Assembly: GCF_014287875.1 (NCBI RefSeq)
Contig: NZ_JACOPN010000005.1
Coordinates: forward strand, 124,001-188,000
Direction: 5' to 3'
DNA: 64,000 nucleotides
Origin: Flintibacter faecis
GTDB taxonomy: Bacteria; Bacillota; Clostridia; Oscillospirales; Oscillospiraceae
Below are positions 49,055 to 59,824 of this stretch, piece after piece; within the stretch, counting starts at the first letter, position 1, and each line of letters opens with the position of its first letter. The notes beneath the pieces are model-generated. The model did not search any database. It was not told the origin of the DNA and saw only the letters and a program-made list of their open reading frames with translations. A program made the position numbers and the translations under genes.

Positions 49055-52000
49055 ATGCAGATGCAGCTGCTGACGGCGGCTTTGAGCCGGCTTCCTGAAT
49101 TTCAACAGCTTTTGACCGCCCTGGAGGGCGGGCGGTGCCCTGCGGCCCTGTCCGGGGCGGCGGCCATCCACCGGGCCCACATCGCCGCAGGACTGGCCCT
49201 GAAAACGGGCCGGCCGGTAGTGGTGGTGTGTGCCGACGAGAGCGAGGGGGAGCGGATGGCCCGGGACCTGGCGGCCCTGTCCGGCAAGCCCGTACCTATG
49301 CTCACCCCCCGGTCCTTCACCTTCCACAATGCGGCCACCGTGTCCCGCCAGTGGGAGCAGCGGCGGCTGGCCATGCTCCGGGGACTGTCCACGGGGGAGC
49401 TCACCCTGGCCGTGGCCACGGTGGAGGGCCTGATGCAGCGGACCATGGAGCCGGAGGTGCTGGAGCGCTGCTGCGTCACCCTGGAGGAGGGCAAGAGCCA
49501 TGACCTGAACGATCTGACCGAGACGCTGACGGCGGCGGGCTATACCCGGTGCGACCAGGTGGAGGGCCCGGGGCAGTTTGCCCTGCGGGGCGGCATCCTG
49601 GATGTGTTCAGCCCGGGGATGGACCGGCCTGTGCGGGCGGAGTTCTTCGGGGACGAGGTGGATGCCATGGGGGTGTTCGACCCGGACAGCCAGCGGCGCA
49701 CGGAGAACTTAGACCGGGCGGTGCTGCTGCCCGCCGCCGAGACCCTGCCCCAGATGGCCCCCGGGGGCCGGGCGGGTCTGGCGGTGAAGCTGGGCAAGCT
49801 GGCGGCCAAGGCATTGCAGAAGGGGGAGAAGGAGCTCTCCGCAACCCTGGAGCAGGACCGGGAGGCCATCGCCCAGGGGCGGTCTTTCCCCGCCATGGAC
49901 CGGTATCTGCCCCTGATCTACCCCAAGCTCTGTACGGCGGCGGACTTTCTGCCCGGGGACGCCTGCGTGGTCTTTTCCGAGTGCGCCCGGGTGGCCGAGC
50001 GGGCCAAGACCTATCAGTGGCAGCTGGAGGAGGACGCCAAGACCCTGATGGAGCGGGGGGAGCTGGACGGCAGCTGTGCCCAGCTCTTCCGCAGCTACAG
50101 CCAGCTGTGCGCCCTGCTGGAGGACTGGGCGGTGGTCTATCTGGATGCCTTTACCACCTCCGCCTACCCCGCCCCGCCCCGGACCCTGCTGTCCATTGTG
50201 GCCAAGCAGCTGCCCTCCTTTGGGGCCAGCCTGGAGACGGCGGTGCAGGACCTGGCCCACTATCAGCACAGCGGCTTCGGCTCCCTGGTGCTGGCGGGGG
50301 GCGAGCAGCGGGCCTTAGAGCTGCAGACCCTGCTGCGGGAGCAGAAGGTGAAGGCCGCGGTGGAATTTCAGCTAAAGGACCTGCCGAAGGCGGGGGAGAT
50401 CGTCATCACCCTGGGCGGCCTGTCCGCCGGCATGGAATATCCCCAGATCCAGCTGGCGGTGGTCACCGAGGGGGGCGGTACGGCGGTGCGCCGGCCCCGG
50501 CGGCAGAGGGATGCCACCAACCGGCAGAAGCTGAAGTCCTATGCCGACCTGGCCCCCGGCGACCTGGTGGTTCACGAGCACCACGGCGTGGGCCGTTACG
50601 TGGGCATGGTGAAGATGCCCGTGGACGGAGTGGAGCGGGACTATGTGAAGCTCGCCTACGCCGGGACGGACGTGCTCTATGTTCCCGCCACCCAGCTGGA
50701 CCTGGTCAGCAAGTATATCGGCGGGGGAGAGGATGCCAACGAGACAAAGAAGCTCTCCCGCCTGGGGGGCGGCGACTGGGAGAAGGCCAAGAGCAAGGCC
50801 CGCAAGGCGGTAAAAGACCTGGCCAAGGGGCTCATCGCCCTGTACGCCCAGCGGCAGCGCCAGCCGGGCTATGCCTTCTCCCCCGACTCCCCCTGGCAGC
50901 GGGAATTTGAGGAGCAGTTTGAATACACCGAGACCGACGACCAGCTGCGGTGCATCGGGGAGATCAAGCGGGACATGGAGCGCCCCACCCCCATGGACCG
51001 GCTGCTGTGCGGCGACGTGGGCTATGGCAAGACGGAGGTGGCCTTCCGGGCCATGATGAAGTGCGTGCTGGACGGCAAGCAGGCGGCGGTGCTGGTGCCC
51101 ACAACGGTGCTGGCCCGGCAGCACTATCTCAACGCCCTGCGCCGCTTTGTCAAGTATCCGGTGAACATCGACGTGGTCTCCCGCTTCCGCACCCCCGCCC
51201 AGATGAAGGAGACCCTGCGGAAGGTGGAAAACGGGGAAGTGGACATTCTCATCGGCACCCACCGGCTGTTCAACAAGGACGTGAAGTTCAAGGACCTGGG
51301 GCTGCTGGTGGTGGACGAGGAGCAGCGCTTCGGCGTGCAGCACAAGGAGAAGCTGAAGGAGAACTTCCGTCAGGTGGATGTGCTGACCCTGTCGGCCACC
51401 CCCATCCCCCGGACGCTGAACATGGCCCTGTCGGGCATCCGGGACATGTCCACCCTGGAGGAGCCCCCCGCCGACCGCCAGCCGGTGCAGACCTATGTGC
51501 TGGAGCATGACTGGGGGGTGCTGGGGGATGCCATGCGCCGGGAGCTGGAACGGGGCGGCCAGGTATATTATCTGCACAACCGGGTGGACACCATCGACCG
51601 CACCGCGACCCGCATCCAGCAGCTGCTGGGGGAACAGGCCGCCGTGGGCGTGGCCCACGGGAAGATGGCCCAGGAGGCCATTGACGACGTGATGAGCCGC
51701 ATGACCGACGGGGAGCTGAACGTACTGGTGTGCACCACCATCATCGAGACGGGCATCGACCTGCCCAACGCCAACACCCTGATCATCGAGGATGCGGATC
51801 ATTTGGGACTGGCCCAGCTCCACCAGATCCGGGGCCGGGTGGGCCGGTCCAACCGCCGGGCCTTCGCCTATCTCACCTACCGCAAGGGCAAGGCCCTGTC
51901 AGAGAACTCCGCCAAACGGCTGGAGGCCATCCGGGAGTTTGCCGAGTTCGGCTCCGGCTTTAAGATCGCCATGCGGGACCTGGAGATCCGGGGGGCGGGC

Positions 52001-52564
52001 AACGTGCTGGGGCCGGAGCAGTCGGGCTTTATGCTCAGCGTGGGCTATGACATGTATTTAAAGCTGCTGGAGGAGGCGGTGCTGACCCAGCAGGGCCAGC
52101 CCGTGCCCAAGCGGACGGACTGCGCCGCCAACCTGACGGTGGCCGCATCCATCCCGGACCGGTATGTCCCCGCCCAGGAGCAGCGCATGGACCTGTACCG
52201 CCGCATCGCCGCCCTGCGCACGGAACAGGATGCAGACGACCTGGTGGATGAGCTGATCGACCGCTATGGCGAGCCGCCCCGGACGGTAAACAACCTGATC
52301 TCCGTGGCCCTGCTGCGGGCCGAGGCCGCACAGGCGGGCATCACCGACATCGACCAGAAAAATGGCTCCCTGCTGCTGGCCATCCCGGAATTCGACCTGC
52401 GCCCGGTGTCCCAGCTGTGCGGGGGGGAGAAGTATAAGGGGCGGCTGCTGTTCTCCGCCGGGGAGAAGCCCTATCTGTCCCTGCGCCTGAAAAAGGGAGA
52501 GGATGCCCTGCGGGCCGCCCGGGCCCTGGTGACCGACTATGCGGCGCAGCTGGAAGAAGGGTGA
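49055..52564 (+). CDS. mfd: Transcription-repair coupling factor
   Basis: A 1169-residue ATP-driven translocase that removes stalled RNA polymerase and recruits UvrA. N-terminal UvrB-homology region to about residue 400, CarD-like polymerase-interaction domain ([20 protein letters not shown]), helicase core with Walker [13 protein letters not shown] and [20 protein letters not shown], a TRG motif region and a C-terminal TRCF domain. The ATG at 49055 follows GAGAGG and gives the family start. Length is normal. Confidence 0.96.
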   Translation: MQMQLLTAALSRLPEFQQLLTALEGGRCPAALSGAAAIHRAHIAAGLALKTGRPVVVVCADESEGERMARDLAALSGKPVPMLTPRSFTFHNAATVSRQWEQRRLAMLRGLSTGELTLAVATVEGLMQRTMEPEVLERCCVTLEEGKSHDLNDLTETLTAAGYTRCDQVEGPGQFALRGGILDVFSPGMDRPVRAEFFGDEVDAMGVFDPDSQRRTENLDRAVLLPAAETLPQMAPGGRAGLAVKLGKLAAKALQKGEKELSATLEQDREAIAQGRSFPAMDRYLPLIYPKLCTAADFLPGDACVVFSECARVAERAKTYQWQLEEDAKTLMERGELDGSCAQLFRSYSQLCALLEDWAVVYLDAFTTSAYPAPPRTLLSIVAKQLPSFGASLETAVQDLAHYQHSGFGSLVLAGGEQRALELQTLLREQKVKAAVEFQLKDLPKAGEIVITLGGLSAGMEYPQIQLAVVTEGGGTAVRRPRRQRDATNRQKLKSYADLAPGDLVVHEHHGVGRYVGMVKMPVDGVERDYVKLAYAGTDVLYVPATQLDLVSKYIGGGEDANETKKLSRLGGGDWEKAKSKARKAVKDLAKGLIALYAQRQRQPGYAFSPDSPWQREFEEQFEYTETDDQLRCIGEIKRDMERPTPMDRLLCGDVGYGKTEVAFRAMMKCVLDGKQAAVLVPTTVLARQHYLNALRRFVKYPVNIDVVSRFRTPAQMKETLRKVENGEVDILIGTHRLFNKDVKFKDLGLLVVDEEQRFGVQHKEKLKENFRQVDVLTLSATPIPRTLNMALSGIRDMSTLEEPPADRQPVQTYVLEHDWGVLGDAMRRELERGGQVYYLHNRVDTIDRTATRIQQLLGEQAAVGVAHGKMAQEAIDDVMSRMTDGELNVLVCTTIIETGIDLPNANTLIIEDADHLGLAQLHQIRGRVGRSNRRAFAYLTYRKGKALSENSAKRLEAIREFAEFGSGFKIAMRDLEIRGAGNVLGPEQSGFMLSVGYDMYLKLLEEAVLTQQGQPVPKRTDCAANLTVAASIPDRYVPAQEQRMDLYRRIAALRTEQDADDLVDELIDRYGEPPRTVNNLISVALLRAEAAQAGITDIDQKNGSLLLAIPEFDLRPVSQLCGGEKYKGRLLFSAGEKPYLSLRLKKGEDALRAARALVTDYAAQLEEG

Positions 52565-52573
52565 TTTTTGCGG

Positions 52574-52798
52574 GGGGAGACCCGTAGGGGCGGATATCAT
52601 CCGCCCGGACGATGACCGTCTGTTTACCGCGGGCGGCTAATAGCCGCCCCTACATGATGGGATGGAAAACGCCTGTAGGGGCCGCTGTCCCCAGCGGCCC
52701 GACGTTACCCGCTGGGCCATTGTTCGGGCGGATGAGGACATCCGCCCCTACGCCGGGTCACGATGGACACCGTAGGGGCGGACCTCTGTGTCCGCCCG
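52574..52798. repeat. Dispersed repeat mosaic, copy 13
   Basis: A run of palindromes: GGGCGGATATCATCCGCCC, GGGCGGCTAATAGCCGCCC, GGGGCCGCTGTCCCCAGCGG, GGGCGGATGAGGACATCCGC and the GGGGCGGACCTCTGTGTCC unit, between mfd and the prsA promoter. Confidence 0.85.
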
Positions 52799-52814
52799 GG
52801 GTGCGGGAAACCTC

Positions 52815-52843
52815 TTGTTCCCAACTCCCCTTTGTGCTATGAT
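52815..52843 (+). promoter_or_regulatory. Promoter of the PrsA-like gene
   Basis: TTGTTC at 52815-52820, 17-bp spacer, TATGAT at 52838-52843, right after repeat copy 13. Confidence 0.7.
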
Positions 52844-52904
52844 AAAAAAACCATCTGCGTTTGAAAGCGGAAGGATTTTACCGCTGGAAAGGAACACAAA
52901 TACC

Positions 52905-54203
52905 ATGAGCATCAAAAAACGGCTTTTATCCGCCGCCCTGGCCCTGACCCTGGGTGCGTCCCTTCTCACCGGCTGCTCCAAGGGGGCGGACGGCTCCGGC
53001 AGCCAGAGCAGCTCCGGCGACAGTTCCTCTGACGTGCAGGCCATGGACCTGACAGACGTCACCGATCCCTATCTGGCCACCGCCGGCATTGCCGGGGACA
53101 CCGTGGTGGGCACGGTGGGCGACTATGAAGTGACGGCGGACAGTCTGCTGTATTGGCTGAACTATAACATCAACTATACCAAGCAGCAGTACAGCGCCTA
53201 TGGCATCTCCGACATGCGCTGGGACGAGACCAGCGAGGACGGCACCACCACCGCCCAGGCCCTGCTGAAAACGGCCATGCAGCTGGCCAGCTTCTATCGC
53301 CTGCTGCCCGAGCTGGCGGCGAAAGAGGGGCTGAGCGTGCCCCAGGAGACCATCGACGGCCTGAAGGACGACGAAGCCAGCATCACCCAGCAGCTGGGCA
53401 GCGAGACGCTGAAGGACCACTACTTCTGGATGCAGATGCTCACCCCCGCCCTGTATCAGAAGATGTATCAGGCCGGGGAGGCCAGCCAGCTGCTCCAGGA
53501 CGAGTATTTCGGCGAGGGTACCCAGGGCTACCCCACCGATGCGGAGGTAAAGACCTATGCCGAGGACGAGCTGGGCTATTACCGGGCCAAGCACATCCTG
53601 CTGCTGACCAAGGACATGTCCAAGACTGTGACCAACGACGACGGCACCACCGGCTATGCCCCCCTGGACGACGAGACCATCGCCCAGAAGAAGGCCAAGG
53701 CCGACGAGCTGCTGCAGCAGCTGCGGGCCTCGGACGACCCCGTCGCCCTGTTTGACCAGCTGATGAACGAGAACAGCGAGGACACCGGCCTGGCTGCCAA
53801 CCCCGACGGCTATACCACCAGCAAGGGGGCCATGGTCCCCGAGTTTGAGCAGGCCGCCCTGGCCCTGAAGGAGGGCGAGATCAGCGACGTGGTGGAGAGC
53901 GACTATGGCTATCACATCATCCTGCGCCTGCCCCTGGACTTAGACCAGTTCCGCAGCCAGCTCATCGGCGACAAGATGGAGCAGCAGAGCAACCAGTGGC
54001 TGGAGGAGTATGGCGTGAAGACCAACGAGGTCTATGACCAGATCGACCCCCAGGCCTTCTGGGAGAAGGCCCAGTCCCTGACCCTGGGAGCCAAGAACGA
54101 GATCCAGGCCGTGATGGATGCCAAGACCGCCGAGGATAGCAGCTCCTCCGCCGACGGCAGTGCCAGCACCGGCACCGCCGGGTCCTCCAGCAGCGGGTCC
54201 TGA
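52905..54203 (+). CDS. PrsA-like lipoprotein foldase (peptidyl-prolyl isomerase)
   Basis: A 432-residue lipoprotein. The signal peptide ends in LLTGC (Cys near 25), followed by a Ser-rich linker. A SurA/PrsA-type helical N-domain runs to about residue 225, then a parvulin-like domain (YYRAKHILLLTKD, NEDTGLAAN-like NSEDTGLAANPDGY, ALKEGEISDVVESDYGYHIIL). The C-terminus is Ser/Gly-rich. It probably helps exported proteins fold. GGAAAGGAA precedes the ATG at 52905. PrsA-type genes often follow mfd in Firmicutes. Confidence 0.92.
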   Translation: MSIKKRLLSAALALTLGASLLTGCSKGADGSGSQSSSGDSSSDVQAMDLTDVTDPYLATAGIAGDTVVGTVGDYEVTADSLLYWLNYNINYTKQQYSAYGISDMRWDETSEDGTTTAQALLKTAMQLASFYRLLPELAAKEGLSVPQETIDGLKDDEASITQQLGSETLKDHYFWMQMLTPALYQKMYQAGEASQLLQDEYFGEGTQGYPTDAEVKTYAEDELGYYRAKHILLLTKDMSKTVTNDDGTTGYAPLDDETIAQKKAKADELLQQLRASDDPVALFDQLMNENSEDTGLAANPDGYTTSKGAMVPEFEQAALALKEGEISDVVESDYGYHIILRLPLDLDQFRSQLIGDKMEQQSNQWLEEYGVKTNEVYDQIDPQAFWEKAQSLTLGAKNEIQAVMDAKTAEDSSSSADGSASTGTAGSSSSGS

Positions 54204-54220
54204 GCGGAAGAAAGACCCAC

Positions 54221-54257
54221 GAGCGCGCGTCCCCGCAGGGGGGCGCGCGCTCTTTTT
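54221..54257 (+). terminator. Terminator after the PrsA-like gene
   Basis: A 14-bp GC stem (54221-54234 with 54238-54252, one wobble), GCA loop, then TTTTT. Confidence 0.93.
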
Positions 54258-54360
54258 GTCCGGGAGGAGACTTTTTCGACAAAGGGAGGGCAGTTTTTCC
54301 TGGGAAAAGGGAACGAAGCGCCGATTCCGGGAAAAATGCTGTTTTTTTGAAAAAATGTGC

Positions 54361-54390
54361 TTGACACACACGGGGATGTTGTTGTATCAT
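54361..54390 (+). promoter_or_regulatory. Promoter of the S10 operon
   Basis: TTGACA at 54361-54366, 18-bp spacer, TATCAT at 54385-54390. It drives the ribosomal cluster through a leader of about 265 bases. Confidence 0.85.
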
Positions 54391-54661
54391 AACGAGGTGC
54401 CTGTAAGGGCACAGTCTGCGATGATGCAGGAGATTGCTCAGAGATGAGGTAACTTCTGCGGAGTATGTCCGTATGATCGGGCGGCTGAGAGATCCGTGCC
54501 ACGGCGTATATCGCCCCGGCAGGGAGAGGACCGGCCTGCTATGCGCCGGTTTTTTCGTGCCCGGGAGTGATACGCACGGTAACGTGGACGAAGCTCTCAC
54601 CGTACGGAGCGCGACAGCAAGACAAAGTCAACTTCGTATGATTTAAGGAGGAAACACCCAA
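54391..54661 (+). promoter_or_regulatory. S10 operon leader with attenuator-like hairpin
   Basis: It contains a small GTGCC/GGCAC hairpin near the start and ACCGGC/GCCGGT (54530-54535 with 54545-54550) followed by TTTTTT (54550-54555), the form of an intrinsic terminator inside the leader. An ACGGT/ACCGT pair follows. This suggests feedback control, perhaps by a ribosomal protein; the ligand is unknown. Confidence 0.6.
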
Positions 54662-54976
54662 ATGGCAGCTCAGAAAGAAATGATCCGCATTCGCCTGAAG
54701 GCCTATGATCACCAGCTCATCGACCAGAGCGCTGAGAAGATCGTGGAGACCGCCAAGCGCACCGGCGCTACCGTCTCCGGCCCCATTCCCCTGCCCACCA
54801 AGAAGGAAGTCGTCACCATCCTGCGCGCCGTCCACAAGTACAAGGACAGCCGCGAGCAGTTTGAGCGCCGTACCCACAAGCGCCTCATCGACGTTGTGAA
54901 GCCCTCCCCCAAGACTGTGGAGGCTCTGATGTCCCTGGAGCTGCCCGCCGGCGTGGAGATTGAAATTAAACTGTAA
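54662..54976 (+). CDS. rpsJ: 30S ribosomal protein S10
   Basis: A 104-residue S10 protein (also NusE): [57 protein letters not shown] precedes the ATG. First gene of the S10-spc cluster. The 184-base gap to rplC is unusually long for this operon. Confidence 0.97.
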   Translation: MAAQKEMIRIRLKAYDHQLIDQSAEKIVETAKRTGATVSGPIPLPTKKEVVTILRAVHKYKDSREQFERRTHKRLIDVVKPSPKTVEALMSLELPAGVEIEIKL

Positions 54977-55160
54977 TTTCAGTTAAGACTTCTCAAAAAG
55001 TGGCACACGGCAGCGTCCGTGTAACAAATTCGTTGAACCCGCTGCCCGTCGCGTTTTGAGACGGGCGGGTCAAGTCGTCCGAGCAATGGCTCCCTCCCAG
55101 CCCAATGGGAAGGGATGACCAACTCGACCGACCAATAACCTTATCAAGGAGGAAATCCAA
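54977..55160 (+). promoter_or_regulatory. Structured rpsJ-rplC intercistronic region
   Basis: 184 bases with an ACACGG/CCGTGT hairpin (about 55003-55020) and an ACCCG--CCCGTC/GACGGG-CGGGT stem (about 55037-55070). No promoter or T tract is clear. It may be a binding site for L3 or L4; that is inference. Confidence 0.45.
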
Positions 55161-55889
55161 ATGCAGAAAGCGATCATCGGCAAAAAGATCGGCATGACCC
55201 AGATCTTCGATGAGACCGGCCGCGTGGTGCCCGTCACCCTGATCCAGGCCGGCCCCTGCACCGTGGTGCAGAAGAAGACCGCCGAGAAGGATGGCTACAA
55301 CGCCATTCAGCTGGGTTACGAGACCGTCCCCGAGCGCAAGCTCACCAAGCCCGAGCTGGGCCACCAGAAGAAGGCCGGCATCGAGGAGTTCCAGAAGGTC
55401 CTGAAGGAGTTCCCTCTGGAGGATTGCAGCAAGTACGAGGTCGGCGACAAGCTGAACGCTGACGTGTTCGCCGCCGGCGACTTTGTGGACGTGACCGGCA
55501 TCAGCAAGGGCCACGGCTACCAGGGTGTCATCAAGCGCCACGGTGCCAGCCGCCTGAAGGAGACCCACGGTACCGGCCCTGTGCACCGTCACGCCGGCTC
55601 CATGGGTTCCGGCACTGACCCCGCCCGCATCTTCAAGGGCAAGATCGGCGCTGGCCAGATGGGCAACGAGCAGGTCACCGTCCTGAACCTGGACGTGGTC
55701 AAGGTGGACACCGAGCTGGGCCTCATCGCCGTGCGCGGTGCCATCCCCGGCCCCAAGGGCGGCGTGGTCTTCGTGAAGAACACCGTCAAGCACAACGCCG
55801 AGAAGAAGGGTGCCGCCGGCATCAGCAACAACCCGCAGAAGGCCTCTGCCCGCGTCAACCCGCAGAAGGCTTCCGCCCGCAACAAGTAA
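55161..55889 (+). CDS. rplC: 50S ribosomal protein L3
   Basis: A 242-residue L3 (IIGKKIGMTQIFDETG, KGHGYQGVIKRHG, MGSGTDPARIFKGK-like core). It exceeds the usual 205-215 residues because of a C-terminal tail that contains the octapeptide NPQKASAR twice, encoded by a near-exact DNA duplication. AAGGAGGAAA precedes the ATG. Confidence 0.97.
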   Translation: MQKAIIGKKIGMTQIFDETGRVVPVTLIQAGPCTVVQKKTAEKDGYNAIQLGYETVPERKLTKPELGHQKKAGIEEFQKVLKEFPLEDCSKYEVGDKLNADVFAAGDFVDVTGISKGHGYQGVIKRHGASRLKETHGTGPVHRHAGSMGSGTDPARIFKGKIGAGQMGNEQVTVLNLDVVKVDTELGLIAVRGAIPGPKGGVVFVKNTVKHNAEKKGAAGISNNPQKASARVNPQKASARNK

Positions 55890-55908
55890 GGAAAGGAGAG
55901 ATTGAGTC

Positions 55909-56529
55909 ATGCCTAAAGCGAACGTGTTCAACATGGCCGGTCAGCAGGTCGGCGAGATCGAGCTCTCCGAGGCTGTGTTCGGGATCGAGCCCAACCAGGT
56001 CGTGGTCCACGAGGTGGTCAAGAACCACCTGGCCAACTGCCGTCAGGGCACCCAGAGTGCTCTGACCCGCGCCGAGGTTTCCGGCGGCGGCAAGAAGCCC
56101 TGGCGTCAGAAGGGCACCGGTCACGCCCGTCAGGGCTCTACCCGTGCTCCCCAGTGGACCCACGGCGGCATCGTGTTTGCCCCCAAGCCCCGCGACTACA
56201 GCTACACCCTGAATAAGAAGGTGAAGCGCCTGGCGCTGAAGTCCGCTCTGTCTGCCAAGGCTGCCGAGGGCGCCATCGTGGTGGTGGACGAGCTGAAGCT
56301 GGACGCCATCAAGACCAAGCCCGTCAAGCAGTTCCTGGACGCCGCCGGCGTTACCAAGGCTGTTGTCATCACCCCTGAGGTCAACGACATTGTGGTCAAG
56401 TCCGCCCGGAACATCCCCGGCGTGGTCACCACCACCGCCAAGATCCTCAGCGTCTATGACATTGTCAACGCCAAGCAGCTGGTCATCGACAAGGCCGCTC
56501 TGGCGATCATCGAGGAGGTGTATGCGTAA
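55909..56529 (+). CDS. rplD: 50S ribosomal protein L4
   Basis: A 206-residue L4. The extended loop [19 protein letters not shown] is intact, and the C-terminal half ([20 protein letters not shown]) is normal. In many bacteria L4 also regulates the S10 operon. GAAAGGAGAG precedes the ATG. The stop codon shares one base with the rplW start. Confidence 0.97.
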   Translation: MPKANVFNMAGQQVGEIELSEAVFGIEPNQVVVHEVVKNHLANCRQGTQSALTRAEVSGGGKKPWRQKGTGHARQGSTRAPQWTHGGIVFAPKPRDYSYTLNKKVKRLALKSALSAKAAEGAIVVVDELKLDAIKTKPVKQFLDAAGVTKAVVITPEVNDIVVKSARNIPGVVTTTAKILSVYDIVNAKQLVIDKAALAIIEEVYA

Positions 56530-56828
56530 TGGCTACCACTGCTTATGATATCATCAAGCGCCCCATCATCACCGAGCAGTCCATGGAGCAGACTGAGATG
56601 AAGCGCTACACCTTCGAGGTGGCCAAGACCGCCAACAAGATCGAGATCGCCAAGGCCATCGAGGAGATCTTCGGCGTGAAGGTCGCCAAGGTGAACACCC
56701 TGAACATGCAGGGCAAGGCCAAGCGCATGGGCAACCGCCCCGCTGGCCGCCGTGCCAACTGGAAGAAGGCTATGGTCACCCTGACCGCCGATTCCAAGAC
56801 CATCGAGTTCTTCGAGGGTATGGTGTAA
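56529..56828 (+). CDS. rplW: 50S ribosomal protein L23
   Basis: A 99-residue L23 ([54 protein letters not shown]). It lies at the exit tunnel and docks SRP and trigger factor. Start overlaps the rplD stop by one base, so translation is coupled. Confidence 0.97.
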   Translation: MATTAYDIIKRPIITEQSMEQTEMKRYTFEVAKTANKIEIAKAIEEIFGVKVAKVNTLNMQGKAKRMGNRPAGRRANWKKAMVTLTADSKTIEFFEGMV

Positions 56829-56842
56829 GGAGGAATTGAGAA

Positions 56843-57676
56843 ATGGCTATTAAGACTTATAAGCCCACAACCCCCTCCCGCCGTCACATGACTGTGTCCG
56901 CCTTCGAGGGGATCGACAAGAAGGCCAAGCCCGAGCGCAGCCTGACTGAGGTGCTGAAGAAGCACGCCGGCCGCAACAGCTATGGCCGCATCACCGTCCG
57001 CCACCACGGCGGCGGCAACCGGCAGAAGTACCGCGTCATCGACTTCAAGCGCGACAAGGACGGCAAGGCCACTGTGGTCAATCTGCAGTATGACCCCAAC
57101 CGCTCCGCCAACATTGCCCTGATCGAGTATGAGGACGGCGAGCGCCGCTATATCCTGGCTCCCAACGGCCTGAAGGCCGGTCACATCATCATGACCGGCG
57201 CCGATGCCGATATCCTGCCCGGCAACTGTCTGCCCATCGCCAACATTCCTGTGGGCGAGATGATCCACAACATCGAGCTGTACCCCGGCAAGGGCGCTCA
57301 GCTGGTCCGCGCCGCCGGCGTGGCCGCTCAGCTGATGGCCAAGGAGAACGGCATGGCTCAGGTCCGTCTGCCCTCCGGCGAGGTCCGCTATATCCGCGAG
57401 AACTGCAAGGCCACCATCGGCCAGGTGGGCAACACCGACTGGGCCAACATCCAGCTGGGTAAGGCCGGCCGCAAGCGCCACATGGGCTGGCGTCCCACCG
57501 TGCGTGGTTCCGTCATGAACCCCAATGACCACCCCCACGGCGGCGGCGAGGGCAAGAGCCCTGTCGGCCGTCCCGGCCCTGTCACCCCCTGGGGCAAGCC
57601 CGCCCTGGGTTACAAGACCCGCAAGACGAAGAACCGCACCGATAAGTTCATCGTCAAGCGCCGCAATAGCAAATAA
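56843..57676 (+). CDS. rplB: 50S ribosomal protein L2
   Basis: A 277-residue L2: [47 protein letters not shown], and the conserved [20 protein letters not shown] region near the peptidyl-transferase centre. AAGGAGGAATTG precedes the ATG. Confidence 0.98.
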   Translation: MAIKTYKPTTPSRRHMTVSAFEGIDKKAKPERSLTEVLKKHAGRNSYGRITVRHHGGGNRQKYRVIDFKRDKDGKATVVNLQYDPNRSANIALIEYEDGERRYILAPNGLKAGHIIMTGADADILPGNCLPIANIPVGEMIHNIELYPGKGAQLVRAAGVAAQLMAKENGMAQVRLPSGEVRYIRENCKATIGQVGNTDWANIQLGKAGRKRHMGWRPTVRGSVMNPNDHPHGGGEGKSPVGRPGPVTPWGKPALGYKTRKTKNRTDKFIVKRRNSK

Positions 57677-57688
57677 GGAGGCAACACG

Positions 57689-57961
57689 ATGAGCAGAAGC
57701 ATTAAGAAAGGCCCCTTTTGCGCCCCCGAGCTGCTGAAGCGGGTCGATGAGATGAACGCCAAGAATGAGAAGAAGGTCCTGAAGACTTGGAGCCGCGCCT
57801 CCACCATCTTCCCCTCCTTCGTTGGACACACCTTTGCTGTGCACGATGGCCGCAAGCACGTGCCCGTCTATGTCACCGAGGACATGGTCGGTCACAAGCT
57901 GGGCGAGTTCGTGCCCACCCGCACCTTCAAGGGTCACGCGGGCAGCAAGACCGGTAAGTAA
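57689..57961 (+). CDS. rpsS: 30S ribosomal protein S19
   Basis: A 90-residue S19 ([53 protein letters not shown]). AAGGAGGCAAC precedes the ATG. Confidence 0.97.
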   Translation: MSRSIKKGPFCAPELLKRVDEMNAKNEKKVLKTWSRASTIFPSFVGHTFAVHDGRKHVPVYVTEDMVGHKLGEFVPTRTFKGHAGSKTGK

Positions 57962-57975
57962 GGAGGAGAGAGACG

Positions 57976-58308
57976 ATGGAAGCTGTTGCAAATCTGAAGT
58001 ATCTGCGGATCTCTCCCCGTAAGGTGAAGATCGTCCTGGATCTGATCCGGGGCAAGGATGTGGGTACTGCTACCGCCATCCTGCTGCAGACCCCCAAGGC
58101 CGCCTCTGAGCCCGTGCTCAAGCTGCTGAAGAGCGCCGCCGCCAATGCGGAGAACAATCACCAGATGGACCCTGAGAAGCTGTATGTCAGCACCTGTTAC
58201 GCCAACCCCGGCCCCATCATCAAGCGCATCATGCCCCGGGCCCAGGGTCGTGCGTACCGCATCAACAAGCGCACTTCTCATGTCACCATCGCCGTGAGCG
58301 AGCGCTAA
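57976..58308 (+). CDS. rplV: 50S ribosomal protein L22
   Basis: A 110-residue L22 ([52 protein letters not shown]); its hairpin loop lines the exit tunnel. AAGGAGGAGAG precedes the ATG. Confidence 0.97.
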   Translation: MEAVANLKYLRISPRKVKIVLDLIRGKDVGTATAILLQTPKAASEPVLKLLKSAAANAENNHQMDPEKLYVSTCYANPGPIIKRIMPRAQGRAYRINKRTSHVTIAVSER

Positions 58309-58323
58309 GGGAGGAGGAACAAT

Positions 58324-59181
58324 ATGGGACAGAAAGTTAATCCCCACGGCCTTCGCGTGGGTGTCATCAAGGATTGGGACTCCCGCTGGTACGCCGCCAA
58401 CGAAAAGGTGGGCGATCTGCTGGTCGAGGACAAGAAGATCCGTGACTATCTGAAGAAGACCCTCTACGGCGCTGGCATCCCCAAGATCGAGATCGAGCGG
58501 GACAACGCCAAGGTCCGCGTTTACCTGCACTGCGCCCGTCCCGGCGTGGTCATCGGCAAGGGCGGCGAGGACATCAAGAAGGTGGAGGCTCAGCTGGTCA
58601 AGCTGACCGGCAAGCCCGTGGACCTGAAGATCGTTGAGGTCCGCGACACCGATACCAACGCTCAGCTGGTGGCCGAGAACATCGCCCAGCAGCTGGAGAA
58701 GCGCATCGGTTTCCGCCGCGCCATGAAGAACTCCATGGGCCGGGCCATGCGCGCCGGTGCCAAGGGCATCAAGGTCTCCTGCGGCGGCCGTCTGGGCGGC
58801 GCTGAGATCGCCCGCACCGAGCACTATCACGACGGCACCATCCCCCTGCAGACCCTGCGTGCCGACATCGACTATGGCTTCGCCGAGGCCGCTACCACCT
58901 ACGGCCGCATCGGCGTGAAGGTGTGGATCTACAAGGGCGAGGTCCTGACTCAGGCCCTGCGCACCACCCCCCGCACCCTGGACACCAGCAAGCCCTATCA
59001 GGAGCGCCGTCCCCGCCGCGACCGCCGCGATGGCGACCGCCGTCAGGGTGGCTTTAACCGCGACCGCCGTGAGGGCGGCTTCAACCGCGGCCCCCGCCCC
59101 GCCGGTCAGGGCTATAACAACAACCGTGGCCCCCGCCCCGCCGGTCAGGCCAATACCCCTAAGGAAGGAGGCGCTCAGTAA
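58324..59181 (+). CDS. rpsC: 30S ribosomal protein S3 with RG-rich extension
   Basis: A 285-residue S3. The normal body ([20 protein letters not shown], the KH motif [24 protein letters not shown]) ends near residue 218. A further 60-odd residues are Arg/Gly/Asn-rich with repeats such as [15 protein letters not shown] and [10 protein letters not shown]. The usual length is about 210-230. The tail is low complexity and RNA-binding in character. The stop overlaps the rplP start by one base. Confidence 0.97.
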   Translation: MGQKVNPHGLRVGVIKDWDSRWYAANEKVGDLLVEDKKIRDYLKKTLYGAGIPKIEIERDNAKVRVYLHCARPGVVIGKGGEDIKKVEAQLVKLTGKPVDLKIVEVRDTDTNAQLVAENIAQQLEKRIGFRRAMKNSMGRAMRAGAKGIKVSCGGRLGGAEIARTEHYHDGTIPLQTLRADIDYGFAEAATTYGRIGVKVWIYKGEVLTQALRTTPRTLDTSKPYQERRPRRDRRDGDRRQGGFNRDRREGGFNRGPRPAGQGYNNNRGPRPAGQANTPKEGGAQ

Positions 59182-59612
59182 TGCTGCTGCCTAAGCGCGT
59201 AAAGTATCGCCGCGTCCACCGTGGACGCATGAAGGGCAAGGCCAGCCGCGGCAACACCGTGACCTACGGTGAGTTCGGCCTGCAGGCTACCGAGCCCGCC
59301 TGGATCACCAGCAACCAGATCGAGGCCGCCCGTATCGCCATGACCCGTTACACCAAGCGTGGCGGTAAGGTCTGGATCAAGATCTTCCCCGATAAGCCCG
59401 TGACCGAGAAGCCTGCCGAGACCCGCATGGGTTCCGGTAAGGGCTCCCCCGAGTACTGGGTGGCCGTGGTCAAGCCCGGCCGTGTGATGTTTGAGATCGC
59501 CGGCGTCTCCGAAGAGGTCGCCCGCGAGGCTCTGCGACTGGCCAGCCACAAGCTGCCCGTCAAGTGCAAGATCGTTCAGCGTGAAGAGACCGAGAAGGGT
59601 GGTGAAGCGTAA
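59181..59612 (+). CDS. rplP: 50S ribosomal protein L16
   Basis: A 143-residue L16 ([56 protein letters not shown]). It contributes to the A site. Coupled by one-base overlaps to rpsC before it and rpmC after it. Confidence 0.97.
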   Translation: MLLPKRVKYRRVHRGRMKGKASRGNTVTYGEFGLQATEPAWITSNQIEAARIAMTRYTKRGGKVWIKIFPDKPVTEKPAETRMGSGKGSPEYWVAVVKPGRVMFEIAGVSEEVAREALRLASHKLPVKCKIVQREETEKGGEA

Positions 59613-59809
59613 TGAAGGCTAACGAAGTTCGTAAGATGTCTGGCGAAGAGCTTCAGACCAAGCTGCAGGACCTGAAGAAGGACCTGTTCAACCTGCGCCT
59701 CCAGCACGCCACCAACCAGCTGGATAACCCCATCCGCATCGCTGAGGTCAAGAAGGACATCGCCCGGGTCAAAACCATCATCCGCGAGCAGCAGCTCGCC
59801 GGCCGCTAA
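59612..59809 (+). CDS. rpmC: 50S ribosomal protein L29
   Basis: A 65-residue helical L29 ([40 protein letters not shown]). The start overlaps the rplP stop by one base. Confidence 0.96.
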   Translation: MKANEVRKMSGEELQTKLQDLKKDLFNLRLQHATNQLDNPIRIAEVKKDIARVKTIIREQQLAGR

Positions 59810-59824
59810 GAGGAGGACTAGACA

